Shown in pieces: positions 42,195-52,960 of a stretch of DNA of 64,000 nt; positions within the stretch are counted from its first letter, which is position 1; the number at the start of each line of letters is the position of its first letter. A program made the position numbers and the translations under genes. The DNA is taken from contig JAVLUZ010000253.1 of the NCBI GenBank assembly GCA_036768485.1, forward strand, positions 80,469 to 144,468, read 5' to 3'. This DNA comes from Mermis nigrescens (Eukaryota > Nematoda > Enoplea > Mermithida > Mermithidae). The notes under the pieces are model-generated. The model saw only the letters and a list, made by a program, of their open reading frames with translations, was not told the origin of the DNA and made no database searches.

Positions 42195-43620
42195 CTAGGC
42201 GCCTTGTTTAGGCAATATTATTAGGTTTGAGACCCAGGAATCAAACTTTTCTGGGTACCCTTGCCAGCGCACTAAATAATCAGTTTTATTGCCTTTCTTT
42301 CGCGTTTTCAAAATCTTTTCAACAATAAGCAAGTCATCCAAGGATATATCAATTTTTGTGGTTCGGCTTTGTAAAAAATACACTCGACTTTTCTGGACTT
42401 TTTTGCCCATTTGGTCTTCTAAAATGTAAACGGTTGGTGTGCATATGTGGGCAGCAAGAAAATTCTGGGGGGAGTGCAAGATTTTTCAAAGGACAAAAAA
42501 TGGCCTTAAAAATGGTGGTGTGGCGTAAAAACACCAATTTTCGACGTTTCTCATCAAGCCCTATCCATTGGCATCAAAAAATTGCGAAAAAACGGAAAAA
42601 ATTTTCAAACATTGAATTTTGGGGGAGTATTTTGATTTCTGGGGGGATTTTGGTTTCTCGGGGGTGCATACCATACGTGGGTAGCCAGAAAATTCTGGGG
42701 GGGGCAAGATTTTTCAAAGGTAAAAAAATGGCCTTAAGAATGGTGGTATGGCGTAAAAAACACCATTATTTGACGTTTCTCATCAAGCACTATCCATTGG
42801 CATCAAAAAATTGAGAAAAAATGAAAAAATATTCTTAAAAATTGAATTCTGAGGGTATTTTGATTTCTAGGGGAGGGGTATTTTGGATTCTTGGGTTGTT
42901 GCATACCCCCAAACCCCCCACGCTCAGGTGTGTTGCATACCCCCCACGCCCAGGTATGGTGGTGTGCAAGCAAACCTCTCCTTAATTACGAAAACTTCTC
43001 TGTCCAGTTGAGCCAGAACCCTCTTTCAAAAGCGCGCATAACTTTACTCAGTCGGACTTTATCGCCAATATTAAATTTAAAAACAATGTTCTGTTTATCA
43101 ATCCTAAATGCTTTATTTAAAATTTCCGTCTCATTCTTAAAGGTATTATTAGCTGGCGAGGTACCTGTTGTACGATGCTTGGAGTGATTATACATTTTCA
43201 TCAAGTCGACTAATACGTCAATAAATTTATATGAATTGCTCGTGGTAAAGTACTGCCAAATATGTTCTTTAAGCGTGCAATTAAGACGTTCATTTATGTT
43301 AGCCTTCATTTCGCTTTTAGTCATGAAAAACTTGATAGATTCAGGTTTTAGAAATTTTTGAAATTCTTTGTTTGTAAATTTCTGTCCCTGCATCTGTTTG
43401 CATCTTGCACGGTTTTCAATTAGATGAATGCTAAATGCTTTGAAAAGCGGTCAGAACATCTTTTGAACTTTTAGATTTCAAAGGAAGGGACCAGGCGTTT
43501 TTTGAAAATATGTCTATGCAATTCAAGAGATACTTAAAATTATCAATGAACTTGCTTAAGGACTGTAGATCTACAATATCACATTGCCATTGCTCATCAA
43601 TGCTACTCACTTAGACTTTA
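42195..43620 (-). pseudogene. Polinton/Maverick integrase remnant with chromodomain
   Basis: Read from 43610 downward: retroviral-type integrase core with first catalytic D in DEQWQCDIVDLQS, IDIFSKNAWSLPLK, second D in a QTDAGTE context just before a frameshift, NKEFQKFLKPESIKFFM, catalytic E in NINERLNCTLKEHIW, YNHSKHRTTGTSPAN, then FNIGDKVRLSK. After an inserted tandem MITE (42442-42958) the frame resumes with TVYILEDQMG and a chromodomain (IVEKILKTRK, YLVRWQGYPEKFDSW). Integrase plus C-terminal chromodomain with these motifs is the Polinton pattern. A nonsense codon and frameshifts near 43400-43450 and the insertion make it a pseudogene. No other Polinton gene adjoins it; the polymerase B remnant at 48256 is on the other strand. 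Confidence 0.75.
42442..42958 (-). mobile_element. Two tandem MITE hM copies in Polinton integrase
   Basis: Two reverse-oriented hM copies joined head-to-tail near 42671; the first lacks its far terminus. A single pair of flanks, TTGGTGTG (42434-42441) and GTGGTGTG (42959-42966), 7 of 8 identical, encloses both. So one insertion of a dimer, or an insertion followed by tandem duplication. Confidence 0.85.
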
Positions 43621-43689
43621 TTTCGAGAATACCTCTTGAGGGCGGGTTTGTGTAATGTGTAGGTGGGCTGCTTTTCCAACCATTGTTTT

Positions 43690-43863
43690 ACGCAAGAAGC
43701 TAGACCTGATCTTACCTACAAGCAGCGGCAAAATGCACGGACTTTGCGCGATGAATCTAGTGTTTTTCCACCCGGTTCTTTCTTTATTAATTATGCCAAA
43801 AGTCAAATTATTCGCAAATCTGATAAATTAGTTTTATTTTCGCTAAATTCCGTTAATTTATAG
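43690..43863 (+). pseudogene. LINE-B ORF1 C-terminal end
   Basis: About 57 residues beginning RPDLTYKQRQNARTLRDE and containing NYAKSQIIRKSDKLV, ending TAG at 43861. The pattern of an LT-x2-QR-x4-R-LR motif before a basic stretch is common at the C-terminus of CR1/L2-type ORF1 proteins (nucleic-acid chaperones). The N-terminal part is missing because of 5' truncation. Confidence 0.5.
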
Positions 43864-43949
43864 GTAATTTCGCCCCAGCAAAAAAGAAAAATTTTTACAA
43901 TTGTGGCAGATCTTTAAATAATAATATAATCGACCCAAAAAACGTTCCA

Positions 43950-46743
43950 AATTCTAACTGTGTAAATAAATTGTGTTCTATTTTGTTTAATTCGCGCAGT
44001 GTATGTAACAAAATTGCTGATTTGCATTTGCTTTTGAGTTCTCATACTTATGATTTGATTTTTATTACTGAAACATGGCTGACTGATACTTTTAGTGATT
44101 CTTTGTTAGTTGCAAATTTTGGTTATTCAGTTTTTAGAAACGATCGTGAAAAAAAGTAGGTGGAGGGGTCTGTATTATCTCCAAAAAAATTTGTCTCTGA
44201 GATTAGTAAATACTTTCTCTATTAACTGTACTGCTGAAATTATTGCCTGCGATCTTCTTATTGGTTCTATTACATATAGGTTCATTTTGTGCTATAGACC
44301 TCCTAATTATTCTCTACACGACAAACAAAATCAAGATTTTTTAAATCTTTTAAATATATTGCTTGATTGTAATAAAACCCTTATTGTTTTAGGTGATTTT
44401 AATCTGCCGGATATTAAATGGAATAAAACTGATGTATTATCTGAAAATAGTATGTCTTTCAATTTTTTCGAAACCGTTAATAGTTATGGATTATATCAAC
44501 ATGTACATCACCCTACCTTGGGTCAAAATATTCTAGATTTAATATTTACATCTGATAAATCATTGATTATTGATTGCAAAACAAGACCTCCTTTTGCTAC
44601 AAGTGATCATGATTCTGTTATTTTCAAAATTTTACTACCGTTTGAAGTCAGGCGACAAGTAGCTTTGAAACGAAATTTTGCAAAAGCTGATTATGAATCC
44701 ATGTTTACTTTTCTTGCCAACATCCAGTGGCCATTGATCTTTTCTACTTGTGTGACAGTAGACGATTTTTATAATCGTTTTTTATCGGTGATGCAATATC
44801 TTATAGATTCTTTTGTTCCGTTTTCCAAACCTGGCAGAGTTAATAAATATCCCAAAAATATAAGACGACTGTTGTCAAAGAAATTAAAATTCTGGAGAAA
44901 ATCTAAATTTGATCCTATGTTCAGGAAGACTTACTCTAAATACAGTAGACTTGTAAGGAAAGCTATAAAGGAATATTATTGTGCACAGGAACGTAAACTG
45001 TTAAAAAAAGGATCCGATCCTAAGCATTTTTATCGTTTCATTAATACTAAGAAAAATCCGTCAAATAATATGCCCGACATAGTTGTTGACAACTCTATTA
45101 TTAACTCAGACTTGCAAAAAGCGAATGTTTTTAATGAATTCTTTGCATCTATGTTTACAGTTGATAATGGTTTCCCTATTAATACCACAAACTTAAGTCA
45201 CAAAGACATACTTGATGTTAAGGTAGATTTTAGTTTTGAATCTGTACTAAATTCCATTCAAAATCTTAAGCAAACTTTCTCTATTGGGCCTGATGGTATT
45301 TGTTCATATTTTATCAAAAGATTATGTCCATTTCTTGTTGATCCACTTAGTTCTATTTTCGAAGTTTCTTATAGAAGTGGTGAAGTACCTTCTTGTTGGA
45401 AAGATGCGATTGTAGTACCTATCTTTAAGAAGGGTGATTATTCTTCGGTTGAAAATTATCGTCCAATATCTCTTTGTTGCGTCACTTGTAAAATTATGGA
45501 GTATATTATAAACAGAGCTTTAATTGCTTCTTTAAAGTCGAAAACTAATTTCTTTTCACGACAGTTTGGTTTTCAAAAGGGAAAGTCTTGTGAAACTCAG
45601 CTTTTGAAGTGTACAAACATGTGGGTTAAATCACTTGACGCATCTATTCCTATTGATGTTGTATATGTCGATTTTAGTAAAGCCTTCGATTCTGTCGTTT
45701 ATTCTAAATTGATAGAGAAGTTGAAGCATTATGGGATAAATGGAATGCTATTAAAATGGTTAACTTCTTTCTTGACAAATCGTACACAAAAGGTCAAAAT
45801 TTTCGACGCTCTTTCTGATAGAAAACCAGTTATTAGTGGCGTACCTCAAGGTAGCGTTTTAGGACCCTCTTTGTTTCTGTTGTTTGTAAACGATTTTGTT
45901 CAAGCTGTTGAGCATAGTGAAGTCTATTTCTTTGCTGATGATTTAAAGCTCTTTAATTTTTCTCAAAATTATACTTTGTTGCAAAAAGATTTAGATAAGC
46001 TGGTTTCCTGGTCTGAAGAAAATCAGTTAAGCATATCTCTCCCTAAATGTTCTGTGTTATATCTAGGGTACGCTAATCCTAAAGTTACATATCACATAAA
46101 CCATTTTTTGTTATCTGACGCAGGTTCCTCAATTCGAGATTTAGGTGTTTCCTTAACAACAAACTTATCATCTAGTTGTCATTGTACTAATATATCAGCA
46201 AAGGCTTTGAAAATGAGTGCTTTGATTTTCAAATGTTTTGAATCACGTGATCCTAAAATGTTGGTTCTTGCTTTTAAGAATTATATTCGGCCTTTAGTAG
46301 AGTATGCTCCAACTGTATGGAGCCCCTATTTGCTTTCTGATATCAACAGGGTTGAACGGGTTCAGCGAAAATTTACTAAAAGGTTAATTGGATATATGGG
46401 ACTTTCTTATGATGAAAGGTTAAAAGCCTTAAATTTAGAGAGGCTTGAACTCCGTAGAATTTATTTTGATTTAATTGTTACGTATAATATTATTCACAAT
46501 AATCTCTTGCCTTCTGAAGATTTTTATAAGTTTTATGGTCATTCGCGTACTAGAAATGCATTTGCAAATCAGATCTATTTAGAAAAATTTCGACTTGATT
46601 GTAAAAAGTATTGTTTTGCTACTAGATCAGCTAGAATTTGGAACGATCTTCCACAATATATTCGAAGTTCTCCAAATGTTGAGACATTTAAGAGAAATTT
46701 GAAAAAGGTTGATTTCGGGAATTTTTTGATGGGGCACATGTGA
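43950..46743 (+). pseudogene. LINE-B ORF2: endonuclease + reverse transcriptase
   Basis: APE endonuclease starts near CSILFNSRSVCNK and FITETWLTDTF (43971 frame), shifts frame at an A7 run near 44150 (GGGVCIIS follows in a second frame) and again near 44200, then is open for over 840 codons to 46743. Endonuclease motifs: YRPPNYS, LGDFNLPDIKWN, SDHDSVIF. Reverse transcriptase: GPDGICSYFIK, ENYRPISLCCVTCKI, YVDFSKAFDSV, GVPQGSVLGPSLF and FADDLKLF in place of YADD, as is usual in the Jockey/CR1 lineage. The C-terminus has SARIWNDLPQYIRS, typical of the group. Only two frameshifts, both in the first 250 bp, separate it from a complete ORF2, so it is fairly young. Confidence 0.88.
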
Positions 46744-46857
46744 GCGCAATTCTATTTGCCTGTGTGTCCAGGACATTTCGCATTTTTATTTTATTTTCCT
46801 TGCGACTTTTGTTTTACCCTTGTGTTTTTTTCCGAATAAAGTATTAGTATTAGTATA

Positions 46858-46956
46858 CCCCGTTTTAGGGTCATAATATAATTGCTTTAACACTTTTTCC
46901 ATTTTTAAACATTTTATGACAGTCTATCTATTTATTAAGATCATTCAGTCTATAAA
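46858..46956. other. Short spacer
   Basis: About 100 bp of AT-rich sequence between the LINE-B tail and the solo LTR; nothing recognised. Confidence 0.5.
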
Positions 46957-48217
46957 TGTAAACCTAGAGCGAAGGTACGTTTACCTCGCTTACTTACGCC
47001 CGAAAGAAAGGCTCTCAACCTTTTTAGGGGTCGATCACCAGCCGGCAACTTGGATGTAAGCGGCCCGGCCTGTCAAGGTAGCCCGGCCCTCTACGCACGC
47101 ATCTAGTGAAACTTACTTACTTAACCCCTTTGAGATTAGGTACCTAAATAATGTAAGTTCCCCAGAAACCTAATTGAGGGCTCAAAAAGATTATTATTTA
47201 ATTTGTTTTGGGACCGAATTCTGGTGCTTAAAAATATTGAGGGTTCCTAAGTATAGTGTAGCACAAGGACAGAAAGTCAACAGCAGGGAAATTCAACCGA
47301 GCCCATCATCATTAATTAAATAATTAATTTTTTACAATATTTTTGGACAGAAAATTGTGAAGCAATAAAAAACGCGACAGCATGAAAATTACATGCTGCC
47401 AACTGTCGTGTTACGCTAATCGGATAAAACAAACAATGTATTTAACAGAGGGCACAAAGCCCCGCCAAAGGCATATAAATAATGCCCAATTGGCGCGCAC
47501 AAATAATGATAAAATGCGCAAGGGCGAATGAAAACCTGCCCACTACGCGACGAAAAAATATGACGAGATTTCCTGCAGCCACCCAGGGAAGAAAAACTAG
47601 GGACTACGTGCGGAGACTACTCAACGCACGGAAAAGAAAAACAACGCACAGCGTGGAAGCTGGCAAAAAGGGCTTAGAGGCTCAATGTAAAATGGAAAAT
47701 CTTAAAGTGCTAGAATGATCGTCAAAACTGCGCTCGCACACAGTTTTAAATGATACGAAAAAGAGGCGTATCAACGCGGACAAAGAAATGCGGAATGGAT
47801 CTACGAGAATAACAATAGGCCTATGGGCAAAGCTTACGGTAAAGGAATGTACAAACGGAATAGGCACAAATATGAGACACACACATATGGAGTTTTAACA
47901 CACGTATGATATAACACACATACCAATTTGTACTCAAGTCGCATTAAGCCCGAGTGCCCATTTTCCTATCCCGGATTTTTATTGAAAATATGTATGGGAA
48001 AGGAAATGAAAATATGATAATTTTAGGAAGGAAGGTTGTCCCGGGCGACACACTATAGCGTTGCGCTTAGCGGTCGCGTACGTGCGTATGGAAATTATGC
48101 ACAAAATTGTACATCTGGGCAAAACAGTCATGGGTATGTAGGTACAACGTAGCGCAAAACAAATGGAATTTCGCGTTGAACCAACGCGGCAAAACGGTGT
48201 GTAGAGCGATCTCTACA
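46957..48217 (-). mobile_element. Solo LTR of the Gypsy family
   Basis: 1261 bp homologous to the LTRs at 51322-61016. On the plus strand it begins TGTAAACC and ends CTCTACA, flanked by TAAA on both sides (46953-46956, 48218-48221): a 4-bp target duplication around a complete LTR with no internal region, the product of LTR-LTR recombination. The short open frame at 47482 is inside the LTR and not a gene. Confidence 0.85.
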
Positions 48218-48255
48218 TAAATAATGATTAATACGTATGTAGTTTTAATTTGTAA

Positions 48256-49335
48256 ATGGATCAGTATTTTGAAGTAGAAGAGCTCCCTAACATTTCTGTT
48301 TGTAGCTTTAGAACAACCCCTAAAACATTTTTTGCTTTTAAATAACTGCCCTAATCTCTTTGAGATTTGTGAACAGATTTTTGAAAAAGCTATTAACCTG
48401 ATGTTGCATGGCTGTCCTCATGACAGTATGGTAGGCGTTGAAATTAGACAGTCAAGGCTTTATACACCAGTGTTAGCTCCATTCACTCAACGTCAATACA
48501 TAAATGCTGACAAGGTTTTGACTACTATTGGAAAGGTGGCTCAGTCCCAAAAAGAGTTTTGCCTAAGTGAAGACATGACTTTTAAAGTAGTTCTGGTTGA
48601 CAAAAAACCCCAAATGGGTACTGGTTTTGAATTTGAAGTAGGTGACTTTTGCAAAAATGGTTGGGCATATATTAAAATCACGTCAAACAATAATTTATCA
48701 TTAACCAGAGCTCTTGTAACAGGCGTAGCAAAGCTAGACAACTGCCCTAAGTGAAAATCTATTCAAAAAGGTGAAAAGGTGACAGGGTGCGGCACACTCT
48801 GCAAAAGCAACTTGCATTAAAGCTGATGCACAAAGCTAATCTCAGCATTAATGAAGAGAAATATTGACTTGAAGCTGTAGACAAAATTCAAAAGAGTCTG
48901 GGTGCCAGACTACGACACCTGGGTGTGGAAGGTTCGGGGGTATGCAGCCTCCCCCAAGAAACCAAAATACCCCCCCCCAGAAATCAAAATACCCTCCCCA
49001 GAATTTAATTTTTGAAAATTTTTTCGTTTTTTTTTCGCAATTTTTTGATGCCAATGGATAGTGCTTGATGAGAAACGTCAAAAAATGGTGTTTTTTGCGC
49101 CATACCACCATTTTTAAGGCCATTTTTTGACCTTTGAAAAATCTTGCAATCCCCTATCCAGAATTTTCTTGCTGCCCACGTATGCAGACTACCAAATTAA
49201 AGGTTATCATGGCAATATTTTGTATTTTCAAGGGCCTGAGGCTGAGAAAGTAATTTACTTGCATGCTGCTAATAATCATTATGATCTAATTACAAAAATG
49301 CCTTAGCTGCATCAAGTCATTGCATATTTGAGCCA
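48256..49335 (+). pseudogene. Polinton-type DNA polymerase B, N-terminal remnant
   Basis: Begins at ATG 48256, hits TAA near 48344, then continues in another frame: MVGVEIRQSRLYTPVLAPF, INADKVLTTIGKVAQSQ, FKNGWAYIKI-like GDFCKNGWAYIKI, LTRALVTGVAKLDNCPK to TGA 48752. More decayed sequence follows to 48905, then a MITE (48914-49184), then DYQIKGYHGNILYFQGPEAE and IYLHAANNHYDLITKMP, ending in a stop at 49303. These phrases match, from memory, the N-terminal region of the polymerase B proteins of Polintons and related elements in invertebrates. The exonuclease and polymerase catalytic domains are absent. Confidence 0.68.
48914..49184 (+). mobile_element. hAT-like MITE hM, copy 7, perfect 8-bp TSD
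   Basis: 271 bp from GACACCTGGGTGTGG to CTGCCCACGTATG, flanked by identical CAGACTAC at 48906-48913 and 49185-49192, inside the polymerase B remnant. The cleanest copy for defining the family. It keeps the core GCCAATGGATAGTGCTTGAT and CCATTTTTTGACCTTTGAAA. Confidence 0.92.
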
Positions 49336-49564
49336 AGAAGTGACCCCTGGCCCTGGGCTGGCCACGCAGGAACAGTGGCTGAATAGACTACAGTGTACTG
49401 CCTTTAAGGCGCTAATTTTTTGGTTTTTTTATTTTCTATTTTAAACAAATTCACTTTACAATATGCGACTGACTCGCTCATTTAGGCGATTTGAATACAT
49501 GCTTTCATATGCATTTAGCCATAAATCTGAAATATGCTCGATCTCACAATTTATTAGGCATTGT
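49336..49564. other. Non-coding spacer
   Basis: Nothing recognised between the polymerase remnant and the two small minus-strand frames. Confidence 0.4.
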
Positions 49565-49747
49565 TCACGTAAAGCGCAAAATTCCAAAATGCTTTCCGAT
49601 TATTGATGTTTTTGCAATTTTCTTTATATTCTTCCAAAAGCAGGAGCCAATGCTTTGTACATCGTGAGAAGTGATGTACCTCGTACAGGCTTTATCAGTC
49701 AACTTGGTCACAAAATGATTATAAGTCAATTCACCTTGAGAACTCAT
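49565..49747 (-). CDS. Small hypothetical ORF
   Basis: 60 codons from ATG 49747, sequence start MSSQGELTYNHFVTKLTDKA, no recognised domain. It lies 35 bp downstream of the next small ORF on the same strand. It may be a remnant of a Polinton-like accessory gene given the neighbourhood, or chance. Confidence 0.22.
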   Translation of the reverse strand: MSSQGELTYNHFVTKLTDKACTRYITSHDVQSIGSCFWKNIKKIAKTSIIGKHFGILRFT

Positions 49748-49782
49748 TTTGTAGATGTCAGATATCGCTCATATTTATAAGT

Positions 49783-50106
49783 TTACAAGCCATTTTTTGC
49801 TTCTTCAACGTGTTGAGCAATATATTTCTCAATCACCATGTTACCAGCCTTCTGGGATGCCCTATTATATTCACAACATCTAGGGCACATTGGAATGTTA
49901 AAATTCCATTTTCCGGAATTGGTTTCAAAAACGTATTTTTCAGACAAATTTTTTTGACAAAAATGACATAAATGTATCATGAGAGGGTACATGGGATGCT
50001 CCAGATTCCTCCCACATAACCAAATAGGCGGTTGTATTGTCCGCCCATAAGGTTTCTTTTCCTCGTCTGTAATAGGACGTTTTCTCAGTTTCACATTTAC
50101 CACCAT
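49783..50106 (-). CDS. Small hypothetical ORF with two CxxC pairs
   Basis: 107 codons from ATG 50106 (CACCATTTTC context on the plus strand). Basic N-terminus (VNVKLRKRPITDEEKKPYG), then HLCHFCQKNL and NIPMCPRCCEYNRA spaced about 26 residues apart, compatible with a zinc ribbon. I do not recognise the family. It is followed 35 bp downstream by another short ORF in the same direction. It could be a small transposon protein. The existence of a product is uncertain. Confidence 0.35.
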   Translation of the reverse strand: MVVNVKLRKRPITDEEKKPYGRTIQPPIWLCGRNLEHPMYPLMIHLCHFCQKNLSEKYVFETNSGKWNFNIPMCPRCCEYNRASQKAGNMVIEKYIAQHVEEAKNGL

Positions 50107-51317
50107 TTTCTCTTAAAAAGCAGTTAGAAGAGTAGAATATTATTAGTATTTATAGATTTTGCTACTCCTAAAGACAAAAAGTATAAAACGGCTTGGAACT
50201 TAGGGACTTCTAGTCTAGAGCGGCGGTCAACCCCTGAATGAATACAGATGCAGTAGAACAGGGACCTAGACTATAAATAAATATTCCATCACAGCCTCAT
50301 ACATGCACGTAAAATGGATAATTGTGTATGTTGCGTTCAACAAAAATTTGGGCAAAATCCATATGTCCTGACGCATGTTGGTTGATGTGTTGCGCCTCAG
50401 AATTATCAATTAAATCCTATTGTTGCTTTGTTAGTCAATAAAATACGTCGATAAAAAAAATTGCACTTACTATAAATCCCAAACAGGCTGCCAATGCCCA
50501 ATGTTATTTGTCTCTTTATAATCATGATGTTTCAGTCTATAATACATTGTTACTTCGCCAGTCAGCAAAATACATCGATCATAAAAAATGCTTCGCCAAT
50601 GGGCGATGTTAATCCGCTGCAAAAATTGCTTCGCCAATGTGCACTATTACTTGTCTGTATAGTAGAGGTGTGTAGCCACCATTCTTTTTCCTATACATAT
50701 ATTAAGTAGTACATAAGTATTTCATTCCTTGGCTTGCTCAGCTTGCACTAGGGACTTCCCTGGCCCTGGGTCCTCCCACATGCCTCATCAATGCGCTCCT
50801 AAGTAAAAGCCACGGCGCAAGCAGGGCGCAAGATTTCACCCCTCCGCCTAGACTATAACACAGGAAATGCTGCTTATCTGCAATCGAGTGGGCAAGGCCT
50901 GTAAGACAAAACATAGCTGTATATACTTTGTGTTGCAAGCTTGGGTGACAGGCTATACTACTGATATTCCATTAATAAAAGTTTTCAGACTTTGCATATC
51001 TGACCTCCCACCACACCCTAACATCTTGGAATAATTGAATTACATAAGCTTGTTTTGCATCTATCCTTTATCCTTAAATTTACGGCAGCACATATCTTTC
51101 TCCTTGCATTTTTATAGGAAATTGTGGTTTACAGGACGTCGCAAAAAATGCGACAATTGGTGACAACATAGTCACAATTTTCGCGGCTATGGTTTTGGAT
51201 GCTGTTCTAAATGACACTTTCGACAGCCGACGCATACTTTGTACATAAAGGCGTCTGGCAGATTCGTTTTTTCATTCTCTAGCAGCTACATATGATTAAT
51301 CAATTTCGCAATGTACC
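50107..51317. other. Non-coding stretch
   Basis: No recognisable gene. Weak Y-related similarity at 50945-51010 (AAGCTTGGGTGACAGG, TAATAAAAGTTTTCAGACTT). The phrases CTGCCAATGCCCAATGTTA and TTCGCCAATGGGCGATGTTA (50489-50640) hint at short degenerate repeats. Confidence 0.4.
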
Positions 51318-51321
51318 TTTA

Positions 51322-52608
51322 TGTTAACGTAGACTCAAGCTACGTTCACATGCCTACTTACACCCTAGCTTAAGCTTACGCGCTCACACTGGCGGTAATT
51401 GCCCTTTTTAGGGGGTCAATCACCAACCAGCGACTCAGGGGTAAATGGCCCGGCCTATCAAGATAGCCCGGCCCTCTATGCACGCACCTAATGAAACTTA
51501 CTTACTTAACCCCTATTGAGATTAAGTACCTAAATATTGTAAGTTCCCCGGAAACCTAATTGAGGGCTCAAAAAGATTATTATTCAACTTGTTTTGGGAC
51601 CGAATTCCGGTGCTTGAAAATATTGAAGATTCCTAAGTATAGTGTAGCACAAGGACAGAATTCAACAGCAAGGAAATTCAACCAAGCTCAACATCGTTAA
51701 TTAAATAATTAATTTTTAAAATATTTTTAGACAGAAAATTATCAGGCAATGAAAAACGCAACAGCATGAAGATGCATGCTGCCGACTGTCATGTTACGCT
51801 AATCAGTTAAAGCAAATTATGTAATTATGAGGGCACATAGCCCGCCAACGGCATACAACAAAATGCCGGTGTGGCACACAAATAAAATAAGAAATGCATA
51901 GGGGCAAAAGAAACCTGCCCACTACTTGACAAAATGATGAGATTTCCCTGCAGCCACGCAGGGGAAAAAAGCAACAGGGACAACGTGCGGAGACTACTCA
52001 ACGCACGGAAAAGAAAAACGACGCTCAGCATACAAGCTGGCATAAGAAGGCTCAAAAGCTCAATGTAAAATGAAAAAGTCTTAAAGTCGGGGAATGATTG
52101 TAATGTTGTCCAAACTGCGCTCACACCAGTTTTAAACAATACGAAAAAAGAGGTGTATCAATGTGGACAAAGAAACGCAGAATGGATCTATGAGAATAAC
52201 AATACGCCTATGGGCAAAGCTTACGGTAAAGAATGTACAAACAGAATAGGCACACATAAGAGACACACACATATAGAGTTTTAACACACGTATGATATGA
52301 TAGCACACATACCAATTCGTACTCAAGTCGCATTAAGCCCGAGTGCCCATTTTCCTATCCCGGATTTTTATTGAAAATAAGTATGGGAAAGGAAATGAAG
52401 ATATGATAATTTTTGGAGGGAAGGTGGTCCCGGGCGACACACTATATGCGCTGCGCTTAGTGGTCGCGTACATGCCTATGGAAATTGAGCACAAAAATGC
52501 ACGGCTGGGTCAAACAGTCATCAAAATGTAGGTACAACGTAGCACAAAACGAATGGAATTTCAGCGTTGAATCAACGCGGCGAAACAGGGTGTAGAGCGA
52601 TCTCTACA
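51322..52608 (-). repeat. Gypsy LTR, distal 3' copy
   Basis: Complete 1287-bp LTR; the plus strand begins TGTTAACGTAG and ends CTCTACA. It joins directly to the partial LTR with no spacer. Contains a repeated GCCCGGCCTATCAAGATAGC segment and TTAATTAAATAATTAATTTT. Confidence 0.85.
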
Positions 52609-52912
52609 CTAAGTAGAGCAAAGGTACGTTTATGGGCTTACTTAATGCCCTAGCTTAAGCTTATGCGCTCGCACTGGCAGTAATTGCCCTTTTTAGGGGG
52701 TCAATCACCAACCGGCGACTCGGGGGTAAATAGCCCGGCCTATCAAGATAGCCCGGCCCTCTATGCATGCACCTAATGAAACTTACTTACTTAACCCCTA
52801 TTGAGATTAAGAACCTAAATATTGTAAGTTCCCCGGAAACCTAATTGAGGGCTCAAAAAGATTATTATTTAACTTGTTTTGGGACCGATTTCCAGTGCTT
52901 GAAAATATTGAA
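52609..52912 (-). repeat. Partial Gypsy LTR at the pol deletion junction
   Basis: 304 bp corresponding to the last quarter of the LTR (minus-strand 3' part, R/U5 side), ending at GAAAATATTGAA. The missing ~980 bp of LTR and all downstream pol were removed in one deletion. Confidence 0.85.
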
Positions 52913-52960
52913 GGGATTGCGCCAGACCCAACCCACTTTTGTTGGGTCTGGCGCGATCCC
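52913..52960. repeat. 48-bp palindrome at the deletion junction
   Basis: Arms GGGATTGCGCCAGACCCAA and TTGGGTCTGGCGCGATCCC (one mismatch) around a ~10-bp loop, exactly between the partial LTR and pol. Other LTR copies read GAAGGTTCCTAAG here, so the palindrome is not LTR sequence. Confidence 0.85.

Larger units (their letters stand above)
43640..46857 (+). mobile_element. LINE-B (CR1/L2-like non-LTR retrotransposon), 5'-truncated
   Basis: About 3.2 kb: end of ORF1, complete but frameshifted ORF2, a 3' UTR of ~110 bp and a (TATTAG)n tail at 46840-46857. RT motifs and the short UTR with a simple-repeat tail fit the CR1/L2 group. The left junction is with the Polinton integrase remnant near 43620-43660. 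Its 3' end is the source type for 33117-33249. Confidence 0.85.
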
